A stretch of 34,967 nucleotides of DNA from a virus: positions 1 through 34,967 of the IMG/VR virus record IMGVR_UViG_3300034110_000253; one strand, 5' to 3'. The position numbers and the translations under genes were made by a program. The notes below the pieces were generated by a model. That model was not told where the DNA came from, ran no database searches, and saw only the letters and a list, made by a program, of their open reading frames with translations. This document shows, in pieces, positions 17,336 through 25,038 of the stretch (the first letter of the stretch is position 1; each line of letters begins with the position of its first letter).

Positions 17336-19705
17336 ATGGCAATCCACCACGGCGGGCGCGGCCCCGGCCACCTATCGCGCATGTCTACGTCAGCCTTGAG
17401 CGCGCTTGCCGGGATCTACCGCACCGGCTCCCAAGGCTTCTGGCTCGACCTCCAAGGCACACCGGGGCTTTACACGGACACAGCGGGCACGACTGCGGCG
17501 ACTTGGGGCGATAGCGTTGCGCTGGCTTTGGACCATTCCCGGCAGATGAGCTTCGATGCGCGGCGGAATTTGGCGAACTATTCGCAGGAGTTTGATAACG
17601 CGGCTTGGCCGAAGAACGGTTCGACGGTTACCGCGAACACGACTGTTGCGCCTGACGGCACTTCTACGGCGGATACCATTGAGGCCCCTGTTGGCGACGC
17701 AGGCGCTCCTCGCGTATATCAGCGGCCAGCTATCACTGGCGGTACGACCTACACAATAAGCTCATATTTCAAAGCGTCCGGCACTAACTTCGCCTTTCTT
17801 TCACTGCGCACCAACAGCGTCAACTGGGCTGGTGCAGAGTTCAACCTGTCCACAGGCACAGTAAGCCGCAATGCAATCTCAGGAAACGTTGCCTATGTCA
17901 GCGCAACTATAATAGATGCAGGAAACGGTTGGTACAGGTGTGCGGTCACTGTTACGCCGACTGACACAATCGCGGCTACTGTTGGGTTTATTTTCTTTGG
18001 TTCAAGTGATGGCACATCAGCGTTTACCGGCGGCTTTCCTGTGTTCACTAACGCTGGAACCGAAAGCGTCTTCATCTGGGGCGCACAAATCGAAACCGGC
18101 TCCACCGCCACCGCCTACCAAGCCACCACCACGCTGCCAACGTCATGGCTGGGCAACCACGCCACGCAGGCGACCTCATCGAAGCGGCCCATCCTCGGGC
18201 GGCTTCCAAGGGGCGGACCGCGGAATATGATCACCGGCAGGAACTTCGACCCGACTGTCACAACCCCGCTGACAAAATCGGGCGATGCGGCGTCAACCTT
18301 GACCGTTGTTACAGACACGGCGGAATTGACCGCTGCCGGGCTGATTGGCCTTTGCCCGACCGGCACCGTTTACAAACTGGACAATTCAGCCGGTGCAACT
18401 CCGGCCTATGCGCGCACGACCGCCACGCTCACAATGGGAACAAGTGTCTGGACGTTTTCAGCCTATGCGCGCGGGACCGGAACGGCTGGCATAGGCACGA
18501 ACGCGGGAACATGGACGGGCGGCACGACGCCTGCTCTTTCGTCGGCGTATCAGCGGCTAGTGTCCACAAGCGCCACCAGCGTTTCCGTCAACCAGTGGCG
18601 CATTTCGATCACGGCTGGCGGGGTTCTTTATTTCATTCTCATGCAGGCAGAGATAGCCGCTGCGGCCAGCACCGTGCAGATGGTTGCGTCAGCGTATGAC
18701 CTGACCGAGGCCGATGTTCCCGACTGCCGGTATCTCTACGCAGTGACCGACGATGCGCTGGCAACGCCTGCGATTAACTTCGCAACCTGCACATCGGACG
18801 GCGCGGCTAGGCGGAATTTGCTACTATACCCAACCGATTACGGAAATGCTGTTTATACCATCACTTCCGGCACCACCGTAGTTGGCGATACTGCAACATT
18901 CACAACTACAGGATATAGGTATCAGTCCGTATCTATAGGTTCATCGGTTCTGGGGCGGACGTTCACATCATCGGTTATACTTTCATCCCCGTCAAAGGCT
19001 AATATTGCCTTGAGATTAAATGGAAATGCAACCGGCGCAGATGCTACGGTGTTGCTGGTAACACTTACCCCGACACCAACTCGCTATTCAGTGACGAGGA
19101 CATTTACGTCAACTGATACCAATATCGACACAGGCTTGGATAACCGCGCTGCTTTTGGGGCGGGGACGGCAGGCGATGTGGTGGTGACTGATTGGCAGCT
19201 TGAAGAAAGTGCCACCGCAACAGCCTTCCAAGACATCGGCACGGACAAGGTGACTATGTTCGCGGGGGTCCGCAGCACAAGCGATGTCGCTATAGGAACT
19301 ATCGCAGAGCTAACAGCAACAAGCTCCACAACGCCCGGCTCTTTTGCAATGTTTGATCGCGGCGTTTCCGCGACGGCTGCTGCGTTTCGCTCACACGGCA
19401 CCGCCGCATCTATTTCAGATGGGGACCGTGGCGCAGCGCCTCAATCTTCGATTTACACCGGGCTGGGCAGTATTGCCGACGACACTGCAACATTGCGCCG
19501 CAACGGGGCGGTTCTAGCCACATCAGCTACAGACCAAGGCACCGGGAATTACAGCAATTCCGTCCTTTATCTGTTCTCACGCGCAGGCACCTCCCTGCCA
19601 TTTAGCGGCTTTTGCTACGACCTCGCAGTAGTCGGCAAGCTCGCCACCTCCGGCGAAATAGCCGCCTGCGAGGCACAGATGAACACAGCCATGGGGATTT
19701 ACTAA
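17336..19705 (+). CDS. Receptor-binding tail fibre with carbohydrate-binding and LamG-like domains
   Basis: 789 residues from 17336, or 774 if the second ATG (17381) is used; neither has a clear ribosome binding site. Three domains can be read. Residues about 80-265 are carbohydrate-binding-module-like (RRNLANYSQEFDNAAWPKNG, then a GNGWYRCAVTVTPT motif and FIWGAQIETGSTATAYQ). A second, more diverged copy spans about 295-480, and a third starts at RRNLLLYPTDYGN. The last 170 residues look LamG-like, with LYLFSRAGTSLPFSGFCYDL and a helical end. Such modular fibres bind host surface glycans and often vary between relatives. The following gene is coupled by TAATG. Confidence 0.72.
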   Translation: MAIHHGGRGPGHLSRMSTSALSALAGIYRTGSQGFWLDLQGTPGLYTDTAGTTAATWGDSVALALDHSRQMSFDARRNLANYSQEFDNAAWPKNGSTVTANTTVAPDGTSTADTIEAPVGDAGAPRVYQRPAITGGTTYTISSYFKASGTNFAFLSLRTNSVNWAGAEFNLSTGTVSRNAISGNVAYVSATIIDAGNGWYRCAVTVTPTDTIAATVGFIFFGSSDGTSAFTGGFPVFTNAGTESVFIWGAQIETGSTATAYQATTTLPTSWLGNHATQATSSKRPILGRLPRGGPRNMITGRNFDPTVTTPLTKSGDAASTLTVVTDTAELTAAGLIGLCPTGTVYKLDNSAGATPAYARTTATLTMGTSVWTFSAYARGTGTAGIGTNAGTWTGGTTPALSSAYQRLVSTSATSVSVNQWRISITAGGVLYFILMQAEIAAAASTVQMVASAYDLTEADVPDCRYLYAVTDDALATPAINFATCTSDGAARRNLLLYPTDYGNAVYTITSGTTVVGDTATFTTTGYRYQSVSIGSSVLGRTFTSSVILSSPSKANIALRLNGNATGADATVLLVTLTPTPTRYSVTRTFTSTDTNIDTGLDNRAAFGAGTAGDVVVTDWQLEESATATAFQDIGTDKVTMFAGVRSTSDVAIGTIAELTATSSTTPGSFAMFDRGVSATAAAFRSHGTAASISDGDRGAAPQSSIYTGLGSIADDTATLRRNGAVLATSATDQGTGNYSNSVLYLFSRAGTSLPFSGFCYDLAVVGKLATSGEIAACEAQMNTAMGIY

Positions 19706-20049
19706 TGCCTAGCTGCATCCTGACAATCCCCGCGAACCTCCGCGACAAGGCCAACGCTTTGGGCGAGGCAATGGGCTGGGGGCCGGATAACTACTCCGTC
19801 GCGCTGTCCTCCAAGGGCACGGAACCGGCAACGGTTTACCTAAGCCACCTTGCCAACGCGCAGCCCGACTTCCTCGCGCTGCTTGAAGCGGCGGGCAAGG
19901 GCGAGATGCCCGAGACGCTGGACTATCCCGCCAAGGACTTCGCCGCCGTTCTCACCGCGCTGACTGTTGACCTAGCGGGCGATGCGTCCGGCCACTTTGA
20001 AGCGTTTACCGCCGCCGCTGGATTGGAGCCGGTCAATGTCGAAGTATGA
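19705..20049 (+). CDS. Small protein after the fibre (114 aa)
   Basis: 114 residues from the ATG at 19705, which overlaps the fibre stop; the upstream in-frame starts lie in the fibre gene. Begins MPSCILTIPANLRDKANAL and contains NYSVALSSKGTEPATVYL. It has no TM segment or signal and looks like a compact alpha/beta protein. Position directly after the receptor-binding fibre suggests a chaperone or accessory tip protein, without sequence proof. Confidence 0.55.
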   Translation: MPSCILTIPANLRDKANALGEAMGWGPDNYSVALSSKGTEPATVYLSHLANAQPDFLALLEAAGKGEMPETLDYPAKDFAAVLTALTVDLAGDASGHFEAFTAAAGLEPVNVEV

Positions 20050-20563
20050 CGCACAGGAACCGCTAAGCCCCCGCTGGTGCCTGTTCCTGATCGCATGGGC
20101 GGTTGCGCTGGGGCTGCTCGCCGGGACCGCCAATTCCGCAACCTACGGCCCACCAGTGCCCACGGTGGAAGCCCCACGGACGCATGTTTACCCGTATGAG
20201 ATCGGCCCGAACAACACGATTGAGAGCCTCGACGCACGCCTGAAAGCCGACACGGACACCGCTTGGCGGCGGTTCTGGATCGCACAGGGCCTTGCCGCGA
20301 CGGACGTTGCCGTAACCTGCGCGATGCTTTCCCAGCGCAACCCGAACGGCAGTCCCAAGTTTCGCGAGGCAAACCCGATCTATGGGAAGAACGCAACCTG
20401 TGGCCGTGTCGCTGCAATCCGTGGCGGCATTTCCGTCCTGGAATACCTACTCGCGCGCCGGTCAATCGAGCGCAATCCGCAGGCGGCGAAGAAGGGAATG
20501 CTAATCTCCATCGGCATCGCAGGGCTACCCGTGCTGTGGAACGTGGCGCAGTTGGCGCGCTGA
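20036..20563 (+). CDS. Secreted or membrane-anchored protein at the start of the lysis region
   Basis: 175 residues from the ATG at 20036, overlapping the previous gene by 14 bases; upstream starts add an out-of-character leader. The N-terminus has a basic end, a hydrophobic core (CLFLIAWAVALGLLAG) and a possible signal peptidase site after ANSA, so it is likely exported or anchored. The rest is polar, with a second hydrophobic stretch near the C-terminus (MLISIGIAGLPVLWNVAQL). No family recognised. It may belong to lysis or superinfection exclusion, but this is only inferred from export and position. Confidence 0.55.
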   Translation: MSKYDAQEPLSPRWCLFLIAWAVALGLLAGTANSATYGPPVPTVEAPRTHVYPYEIGPNNTIESLDARLKADTDTAWRRFWIAQGLAATDVAVTCAMLSQRNPNGSPKFREANPIYGKNATCGRVAAIRGGISVLEYLLARRSIERNPQAAKKGMLISIGIAGLPVLWNVAQLAR

Positions 20564-20580
20564 ACATGACAGGGGCAAAA

Positions 20581-21042
20581 ATGGACGATCAGTCGAAGGT
20601 ATCGCACGAACAACTCAGCGCGTCGATGAAGGCGCTTAACGGGCGGTTCGAGCGCCACGAAAAGCACTTCCAGGAAGTCACGGACAAGCTGTTTGACAAG
20701 GCAGACAAGGCCCTTGAGGCGACGCACGCCAACAGCCTGCAAATCGCTACGGTCCAGGCGACATTTACGTCGATCATGGAAAGCCGCGCCGATCATGTGA
20801 CCCGGCTGAGCAAAGTCGAGGCGGCACAAGCTGCGATGCAAAACGATAACAGCCGTCACGATGGCGAGCGCGGCGTATGGGCGGCTTTGGCACGCAGTCC
20901 GATCATCATGGCGCTGATTGGGGCAATGGCCGGTGCCGCAATGGCGATCTGGGCGGCGGTCAAGAGCATTTCGGCGCATGTGCCGATGGTCATGTTTGCG
21001 CTGCTGGTGACGGCCAGCCTTGCGGGCGCGGCGCTGGCTTAG
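20581..21042 (+). CDS. Coiled-coil protein with two C-terminal membrane segments (holin candidate)
   Basis: 153 residues from the ATG at 20581, chosen because AGGGG lies just ahead of it; an ATG at 20566 in the same frame lacks a site. Residues about 20-100 are helical and charged (NGRFERHEKHFQEVTDKLF, RLSKVEAAQAAMQND), followed by two membrane segments (SPIIMALIGAMAGAAMAIWA and VPMVMFALLVTASLAGAALA). Two TMs with a soluble helical domain and a place directly before endolysin sequences suit a holin or a lysis regulator; the order of soluble domain first is less usual for a holin. Confidence 0.55.
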   Translation: MDDQSKVSHEQLSASMKALNGRFERHEKHFQEVTDKLFDKADKALEATHANSLQIATVQATFTSIMESRADHVTRLSKVEAAQAAMQNDNSRHDGERGVWAALARSPIIMALIGAMAGAAMAIWAAVKSISAHVPMVMFALLVTASLAGAALA

Positions 21043-21051
21043 GAGGTGGGC

Positions 21052-21228
21052 ATGGACCGGAAAGCATTCTTTGACAGTTGCCGCGCAGGCGTCATGGGGC
21101 AAACTGTCCAAGTTCATTCCGATCACGGGCTTTGCCATCTTTCCGCCGGTAACTTTCCGCAGAGCGCCTGTTCGGCAACGCACGGGTCGGCACGGACACC
21201 GCATCTTCTAGCGTGTGGCCGTGCTTAA
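21052..21228 (+). pseudogene. Truncated endolysin-like start, cut by the HNH cassette
   Basis: A perfect AGGAGG (21041-21046) precedes an ATG that encodes MDRKAFFDSCRAGVMG. This matches the usual opening of a large phage endolysin family of the GH19/chitinase-like kind ('M.RKAFF..VRA..FGG.LS...V.G...IL'). After about residue 16 the frame loses all resemblance to the family and continues antisense to the HNH gene, whose stop codon (21092-21094) lies at this point. So the strong start signal now drives a 58-codon nonsense product. I infer that an older endolysin was removed or interrupted here. It could instead be a short gene in its own right, but composition argues against that. Confidence 0.55.
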
Positions 21229-21634
21229 GTCTCATGTTCACAGTGGTCGGCGAGACGCCAAAAACGCGGCATGCTGCGCGGATGCTCGCGTAGGTCACGC
21301 CGTCAATCGTCACCGGACGCAAGGTCCGCTTATTCTCGGCAGTCTGTTGCCAGAGGGTCGCCCATCGGCAGTTATCAGGCGAGTAGCCTTTCGCAGGATC
21401 TATCCGGTCAATCGTCATTTCTGGCGAGGGGCGCTCCCCCATATCCGCAAGAAACGCCTCGAAAGACAAATTCCATCGCTCGCAGACTTTCACTCCCTGC
21501 CCCCCGTATCGCGGATAGTCCACATTCTTAGGGCGGTTGCATCGGGCCTTCATCCCAATCCACGTCTTGTAGGTCAGGCTAGTTTGCCCTGCCCGCTTAT
21601 GGCCATGCCGCAGTGCACCGTTTGGGTTTCCCAT
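21092..21634 (-). CDS. HNH homing endonuclease (AP2/HNH type with NUMOD-like C-terminus)
   Basis: 180 residues, the only minus-strand gene in the late region. The core SLTYKTWIGMKARCNRPKN then YPRYGGQGVKVCERWNLSFE and EMTIDRIDPAKGYSPDNCRW is the pattern of a widespread phage HNH family; 'DRID..KGY.P.NCRWAT' carries the conserved Asp and Asn positions. The C-terminal part (VTIDGVTYASIRAACRVFG, then TTVNMRLKHGHTLEDA) resembles the NUMOD1-type DNA-binding repeat. Free-standing homing endonucleases of this kind spread by cutting an allele that lacks them. Its end abuts a truncated endolysin-like start and its beginning lies 38 bases from the GH108 gene. Confidence 0.85.
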   Translation of the reverse strand: MGNPNGALRHGHKRAGQTSLTYKTWIGMKARCNRPKNVDYPRYGGQGVKVCERWNLSFEAFLADMGERPSPEMTIDRIDPAKGYSPDNCRWATLWQQTAENKRTLRPVTIDGVTYASIRAACRVFGVSPTTVNMRLKHGHTLEDAVSVPTRALPNRRSAESYRRKDGKARDRNELGQFAP

Positions 21635-21672
21635 GTGGATTGCATAGCGGAACCATTGAACGGAGTAAAGCT

Positions 21673-22191
21673 ATGAAAGAGAACTTCGGCAAATCGCTGG
21701 CCATGGTGCTGGTGCATGAGGGCGGATATGTGAACGATCCGGTTGATCCGGGCGGCGCGACGAACAAGGGCGTGACGCAGGCGGTCTATGATAGCTGGCG
21801 CGCATCGCATGGGCAGACCAAGCAGTCAGTCAGGGCGCTTTCGGTTGATGAGATCGCAGGCATCTACCGGCTGCTCTATTGGGACCGGGTGCGCGGGGAC
21901 GATCTTGCATCCGGGCTGGATTATGCAACCTTCGACTTCGCTGTGAACAGCGGTGTCAGCCGGGCTGCGAAGTTCTTGCAATCGGTTGTCGGCGTTGCTG
22001 CTGACGGCGTGATCGGGCGGCAGACGCTCGAAGCCGCCATGCGTTTTGGCGCACGGCAGGCAATCACCGCGCTTTGCAACAAGCGGCTCGGGTTCCTGCG
22101 CGGCCTTAAGATATTCTGGCGCTTCGGCAAGGGCTGGACGACACGCGTAGAGGCAGTGCGATCCGCCGCACTGGCGATGGCGCGGCCATGA
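21673..22191 (+). CDS. GH108 endolysin (muramidase)
   Basis: 172 residues; GGAG at 21662-21665 fixes the ATG at 21673. The N-terminal domain shows VLVHEGGYVNDPVDPGG followed by ATNKGVT, the GH108 signature, with E16 of EGGY as the expected catalytic acid. The C-terminal part, YATFDFAVNSGVSRAAKFLQ and VAADGVIGRQTLEA, matches the accessory peptidoglycan-binding domain that is normally paired with GH108. No signal peptide, so release should depend on a holin. Complete and intact, so it presumably is the working endolysin of the phage. Coupled to the following membrane protein by ATGA. Confidence 0.9.
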   Translation: MKENFGKSLAMVLVHEGGYVNDPVDPGGATNKGVTQAVYDSWRASHGQTKQSVRALSVDEIAGIYRLLYWDRVRGDDLASGLDYATFDFAVNSGVSRAAKFLQSVVGVAADGVIGRQTLEAAMRFGARQAITALCNKRLGFLRGLKIFWRFGKGWTTRVEAVRSAALAMARP

Positions 22192-22562
22192 AAGCCCTGA
22201 ACATATTCGCGCTTGGCTGCGTGGCGGTCACTTCGCTGTTCGTCATGTGGATGATCTGGTGGCTCACCGGGCTGCTGGCTGACCGCTCGTGGTGCTTTAC
22301 CGCCTTGGGCGCGGGCGCTGGTTCCGGGGCGGACGGCTTCACCGCCTGCGTCGGCCTGCTGACAATCCAGATCAAGGCGCTGGCGACCAATAGCGTTATC
22401 CTTGTCGGCGTGATCGCTATGTGCCTGCTGGCGCTTATGGTGATCGTGGTGGCGCAGGGCAAGCTATCGCTCAAGGCCAGCAAGGACGGGATCGAAACCG
22501 ACATTAGCGGTGACGATACGATCCAGAGCGGCGACACCGTTACGATGGAAAAACAGCAATAA
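22188..22562 (+). CDS. Two-TM membrane protein, holin candidate
   Basis: 124 residues, ATGA-coupled to the endolysin. A first TM spans about residues 5-30 (IFALGCVAVTSLFVMWMIWW), a second about 68-90 (SVILVGVIAMCLLALMVIVV), and the C-terminus is a charged soluble tail (KLSLKASKDGIETDISGDD). Two TMs with a short polar C-terminal tail next to an endolysin suits a class II holin, although most holins precede the endolysin. The alternative is a phage membrane protein of other function. Confidence 0.6.
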   Translation: MKALNIFALGCVAVTSLFVMWMIWWLTGLLADRSWCFTALGAGAGSGADGFTACVGLLTIQIKALATNSVILVGVIAMCLLALMVIVVAQGKLSLKASKDGIETDISGDDTIQSGDTVTMEKQQ

Positions 22563-22588
22563 GCCCCGAAATTGCCGCAGGAGCCGAC

Positions 22589-23584
22589 GTGTCGAGACAA
22601 CTGCTATCAGATGAAGAGTTTGCCCAAGCTATGCGGACGCATGGCACAGTTGCCGCCGTGGCCAAGGTCTATGGAGTTGACACCCGCCATTTGCATCGCC
22701 GCCGGGCAAAGCTGGCAAAGGCGGGAATTATCCTGCCAACCCTGACCAACAACGCGGCGGCGGCGGCAAATGTGCCGCTCGAATACCGCCCTGACAATGA
22801 CGCCTGGACGTTTCCCCGGCAAAAAGACTTGTGGCTGCATACAGGCGTGGCGGTGGTGTTCTCCGACGCGCATTATTGGCCGGGCAAGCCGTCGCTGGCG
22901 CACCGCGCGCTGATCGAGGTTATCAAGGCCACCAAGCCGCGCGTGATATTCGCCAACGGTGACATATTCGATGGCGGTTCCATCGGACGCTTTCCGCCGT
23001 TCGGCTGGTCAAAGCGCCCCGGCCCCGTGGACGAACTGCACGCCTGCCAGGAACGGCTAGGCGAGATCGAGCAAGCGGCACCTCGGGGTTGCGAATTGCT
23101 CTGGAACATTGGCAACCATGATGTAAGGTGGGAGCGTATCCTTGCAACGCAAGTCGAGCAATTTGCCGGGCTGCACGGGCTGCGGCTTGGCGATCACTTC
23201 CCCGCGTGGGAAATGCTCTGGTCAACGCTAATCAATGGATCGGAGCCGCATCCGGTGATGGTAAAGCATCGGTTTAACAACGGGGTCCACAGCGGATATA
23301 ATGACGTTCTGCGCAGCGGGCTGTCAATCGTAACCGGGCACACTCACGGGTTAAGCATCACCCCGTTTGGCGATTACCGGGGTCGGCGGTGGGGTGTGAA
23401 AACTGGTTCCTTGGCTGATTTGCATGGCGCGCAATTTGAATACCACGAAAACAGCCCCAGCCCGGCGAACAGCGGCTTTGCTGTGCTGACATTCGACCAT
23501 GGCGCAATGTGCCCGCCTGAATTGTGCGAAGTGATCCGGGGCAAGGCATGGTTTCGCGGCGAGGTGGTGGCGCATGACGGCTGA
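22589..23584 (+). CDS. Metallophosphoesterase with N-terminal HTH
   Basis: 331 residues from a GTG start with GCAGGAG upstream. The first 45 residues form a HTH (SDEEFAQAMRTHGTVAAVAK, then YGVDTRHLHRRRAKLAKAG). The rest has the four motifs of the calcineurin-like phosphoesterase superfamily in order: SDAH (D93, H95), NGDIFDG (D125, D128), GNHD (175-178) and GHTH (250-253), so the dinuclear metal site appears complete. Members hydrolyse phosphoester bonds in nucleotides, nucleic acids or proteins; the HTH suggests a nucleic-acid substrate, by inference. It lies inside the lysis region between holin-like and spanin genes, an unexpected place. Confidence 0.87.
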   Translation: MSRQLLSDEEFAQAMRTHGTVAAVAKVYGVDTRHLHRRRAKLAKAGIILPTLTNNAAAAANVPLEYRPDNDAWTFPRQKDLWLHTGVAVVFSDAHYWPGKPSLAHRALIEVIKATKPRVIFANGDIFDGGSIGRFPPFGWSKRPGPVDELHACQERLGEIEQAAPRGCELLWNIGNHDVRWERILATQVEQFAGLHGLRLGDHFPAWEMLWSTLINGSEPHPVMVKHRFNNGVHSGYNDVLRSGLSIVTGHTHGLSITPFGDYRGRRWGVKTGSLADLHGAQFEYHENSPSPANSGFAVLTFDHGAMCPPELCEVIRGKAWFRGEVVAHDG

Positions 23585-23729
23585 CAAACTGCACGACGCA
23601 CTGCGCGAGGTGGCCCTGCGTTTGCCCGCACGCGATGCGGCGATTGTCGAGGAGGCGGCAAAGCGCATCCTGCGCGATGCTGCGCGCATGGCTTTGCTGC
23701 GCGCCACAATCGGAAAGGGTGAGGTATAA
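23574..23729 (+). CDS. Small helical protein of unknown function (51 aa)
   Basis: The ATG lies within the last codons of the phosphoesterase. The product is one or two Ala/Arg/Leu-rich helices (MTADKLHDALREVALRLPA, RDAAIVEEAAKRILRDAA). It is short, without membrane segment, and its codon use is like that of its neighbours. Probable small accessory gene; function unknown. Confidence 0.5.
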   Translation: MTADKLHDALREVALRLPARDAAIVEEAAKRILRDAARMALLRATIGKGEV

Positions 23730-23798
23730 TGCTGCGGCAGCACTTTGTTCAGTGCGCGCCGGTTTTGCGGACCGGAAGGGCGGGCCATGCCGCAGCAT
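23729..23798 (+). other. Predicted structured RNA element (three-way junction)
   Basis: An 11-bp perfect inverted repeat (ATGCTGCGGCA 23729-23739 with TGCCGCAGCAT 23788-23798) encloses two further hairpins: GCAC/GTGC (40-43 with 52-55 of the same block, 8-base loop) and CCGGT/ACCGG (23759-23763 with 23771-23775, 7-base loop). It forms a stable multibranched RNA. The layout is reminiscent of a tRNA without a T arm, but the D-loop GG, U8, T-loop and CCA are absent, so it is not a tRNA. It overlaps a possible 42-aa ORF, which would start with the first ATG. Confidence 0.4.
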
Positions 23799-23857
23799 CG
23801 GTGCCAGACCTACACCAGCATTCGCTGGGTCACACTAGCCCCAGGAGCATAACATGA
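23729..23857 (+). CDS. Possible small ORF (42 aa) over the structured element
   Basis: The ATG overlaps the stop of the 51-aa gene and its TGA overlaps the spanin start, which is the usual coupling pattern here. The peptide starts MLRQHFVQCAPVLRTGR and ends SPRSIT; it has no recognisable feature. The overlapping RNA structure makes it uncertain whether this is a gene or only an open frame. Confidence 0.3.
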   Translation: MLRQHFVQCAPVLRTGRAGHAAASVPDLHQHSLGHTSPRSIT

Positions 23858-24381
23858 TCGGCATAGCCCTGCAATTCCTGACCGGCGGATTTACCAAGGC
23901 CCTTGCCTGGATCACAGCAAGCGCCCGCAACATTCTGATCGCCGCGCTGGTGGCCTCGCTGGCGTGGGGCTGGCTTGGCCATCACAACGCAGCAAAATAC
24001 AAGCGCGTGCTTGCCAGCACAGAGCAGGCTTATCGCAACGCGCAGTCGGACGCTAAAACCGCGCAGATTGCCGCAAATCTTGCCGCAGAGGCACGCTACA
24101 GGAGCAAAGCCGATGAAACCGATAGTGACTACCGCAAGGCGCTGGATGGCGCTAACAGCCGCTCTGAGCGGTTCATTGCTTCTGGGGGCGTGCGCCGCCC
24201 CGTTGCGTGTGGCACCGGCTCAGCCCTTGCCGCCGCCGAAAGTGGCAGTGCCCAAGGTGTTGACGGAGGAAGTGAGCCTGCCATCCTGGTTGCGGTAAAG
24301 CCGGAAGATGTGGACATCTGCACCGAGAACACCATGCGATTGCAGTCGGCGCGGGAATGGGCGCTAACGCTGGGGGACTAA
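23854..24381 (+). CDS. Inner-membrane spanin subunit (Rz-like)
   Basis: 175 residues with AGGAGC ahead of the ATG. The N-terminal region has a membrane anchor (about 24-42, SARNILIAALVASLAWGW), followed by a periplasmic helical segment (HHNAAKYKRVLASTEQ, RNAQSDAKTAQIAANLAAEA), then a small polar tail. This is the layout of i-spanins. The decisive support is the lipoprotein gene embedded in the +1 frame inside it. Together they fuse inner and outer membranes in the last step of lysis of a Gram-negative host. Confidence 0.8.
   Translation: MIGIALQFLTGGFTKALAWITASARNILIAALVASLAWGWLGHHNAAKYKRVLASTEQAYRNAQSDAKTAQIAANLAAEARYRSKADETDSDYRKALDGANSRSERFIASGGVRRPVACGTGSALAAAESGSAQGVDGGSEPAILVAVKPEDVDICTENTMRLQSAREWALTLGD
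24113..24298 (+). CDS. Outer-membrane spanin lipoprotein (Rz1-like), nested in Rz
   Basis: 61 residues wholly inside the i-spanin gene in a different frame. AGGAG at 24100-24104 precedes the ATG by eight bases. The leader MKPIVTTARRWMALTAAL is followed by SGSLLLGAC, a good lipobox with C27 as the lipidated residue, and the mature part is short and Pro-rich (APAQPLPPPKVAVPK), as in Rz1. The nested arrangement is known from lambda-like lysis cassettes. Longer reading of this frame from 23975 is out of character and has no RBS. Confidence 0.85.
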   Translation: MKPIVTTARRWMALTAALSGSLLLGACAAPLRVAPAQPLPPPKVAVPKVLTEEVSLPSWLR

Positions 24382-25038
24382 GCGATCTTTGCGGATTGCA
24401 TCTTTGGTCGCTCTAGTAGCGGCATCTTCGGTTCTGACCTGCATGGCCATAATGATCAGCGGGGTCATAGTCTCTAAATAGAGACGTAGCGGGACGCCCA
24501 CGCCTTGCCACCATGCTTTTAGCGTAAGCCAGACATCAAACAGGCTAGGCGGTTCGGACCGCGTGGACAAAATCGTCTGACTGCCTTCCATGTGTAACGT
24601 GTGGAGATAGGCTTCTGGTGCATCAGTCACCACGGGCTGCATTGCGGCGATGGCTGCTTGGGCGATTATGGCCAGCTCGGACGTAGTAAGCGCACAAGCA
24701 CGGACATCGCTTTCCACGGTGTCAAAAATAGCGTTGCCGATAGCGTTCCTCACCGCTTCCACCGTATCCGGCTTGGCTGCGTTCTCGGGGTCAGTCATCG
24801 GGTTGGCCTTTTTTGCTCTCACATGCACAATGTCGATTGGGGTCCAAACGCCGTCAATGCGTTGCTGCATTTCGTAACTTGATGGCTGTTCTTGGTCCAC
24901 ATCAAAAAACAAACCGCGCAAACCGGCGGCGGGGACTTTGACCATTTTGTATTGTTGCACAACGCGCAGCGTTGGTTTGGTCATAATCATGGTCGTAGGT
25001 TCCGCCGCCTCAGTCGCGGCCTTGCTGGGGGTGGTCAT
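24364..25038 (-). CDS. Protein of unknown function ending minus block A (224 aa)
   Basis: 224 residues from the ATG at 25038, chosen because GGGAGG precedes it and the upstream small gene's stop overlaps it; the ATG at 25068 lies within that small gene. Residues about 20-80 resemble a small beta domain (LRVVQQYKMVKVPAAGLRG, IDGVWTPIDIVHV), then a helical part (TVEAVRNAIGNAIFDTVES, ELAIIAQAAIAAM) and a hydrophobic stretch (PLRLYLETMTPLIIMAMQV) that might be membrane-associated. No family recognised. It overlaps the end of the Rz gene by 18 bases, tail to tail. Confidence 0.6.
   Translation of the reverse strand: MTTPSKAATEAAEPTTMIMTKPTLRVVQQYKMVKVPAAGLRGLFFDVDQEQPSSYEMQQRIDGVWTPIDIVHVRAKKANPMTDPENAAKPDTVEAVRNAIGNAIFDTVESDVRACALTTSELAIIAQAAIAAMQPVVTDAPEAYLHTLHMEGSQTILSTRSEPPSLFDVWLTLKAWWQGVGVPLRLYLETMTPLIIMAMQVRTEDAATRATKDAIRKDRLVPQR

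Noticed and set aside
23731-23796. tRNA-Ala-like cloverleaf (anticodon TGC in a 7-base loop)
   Set aside because: It lacks a T arm, T-loop, the D-loop GG, U8 and CCA, so it was kept only as a structured RNA candidate.
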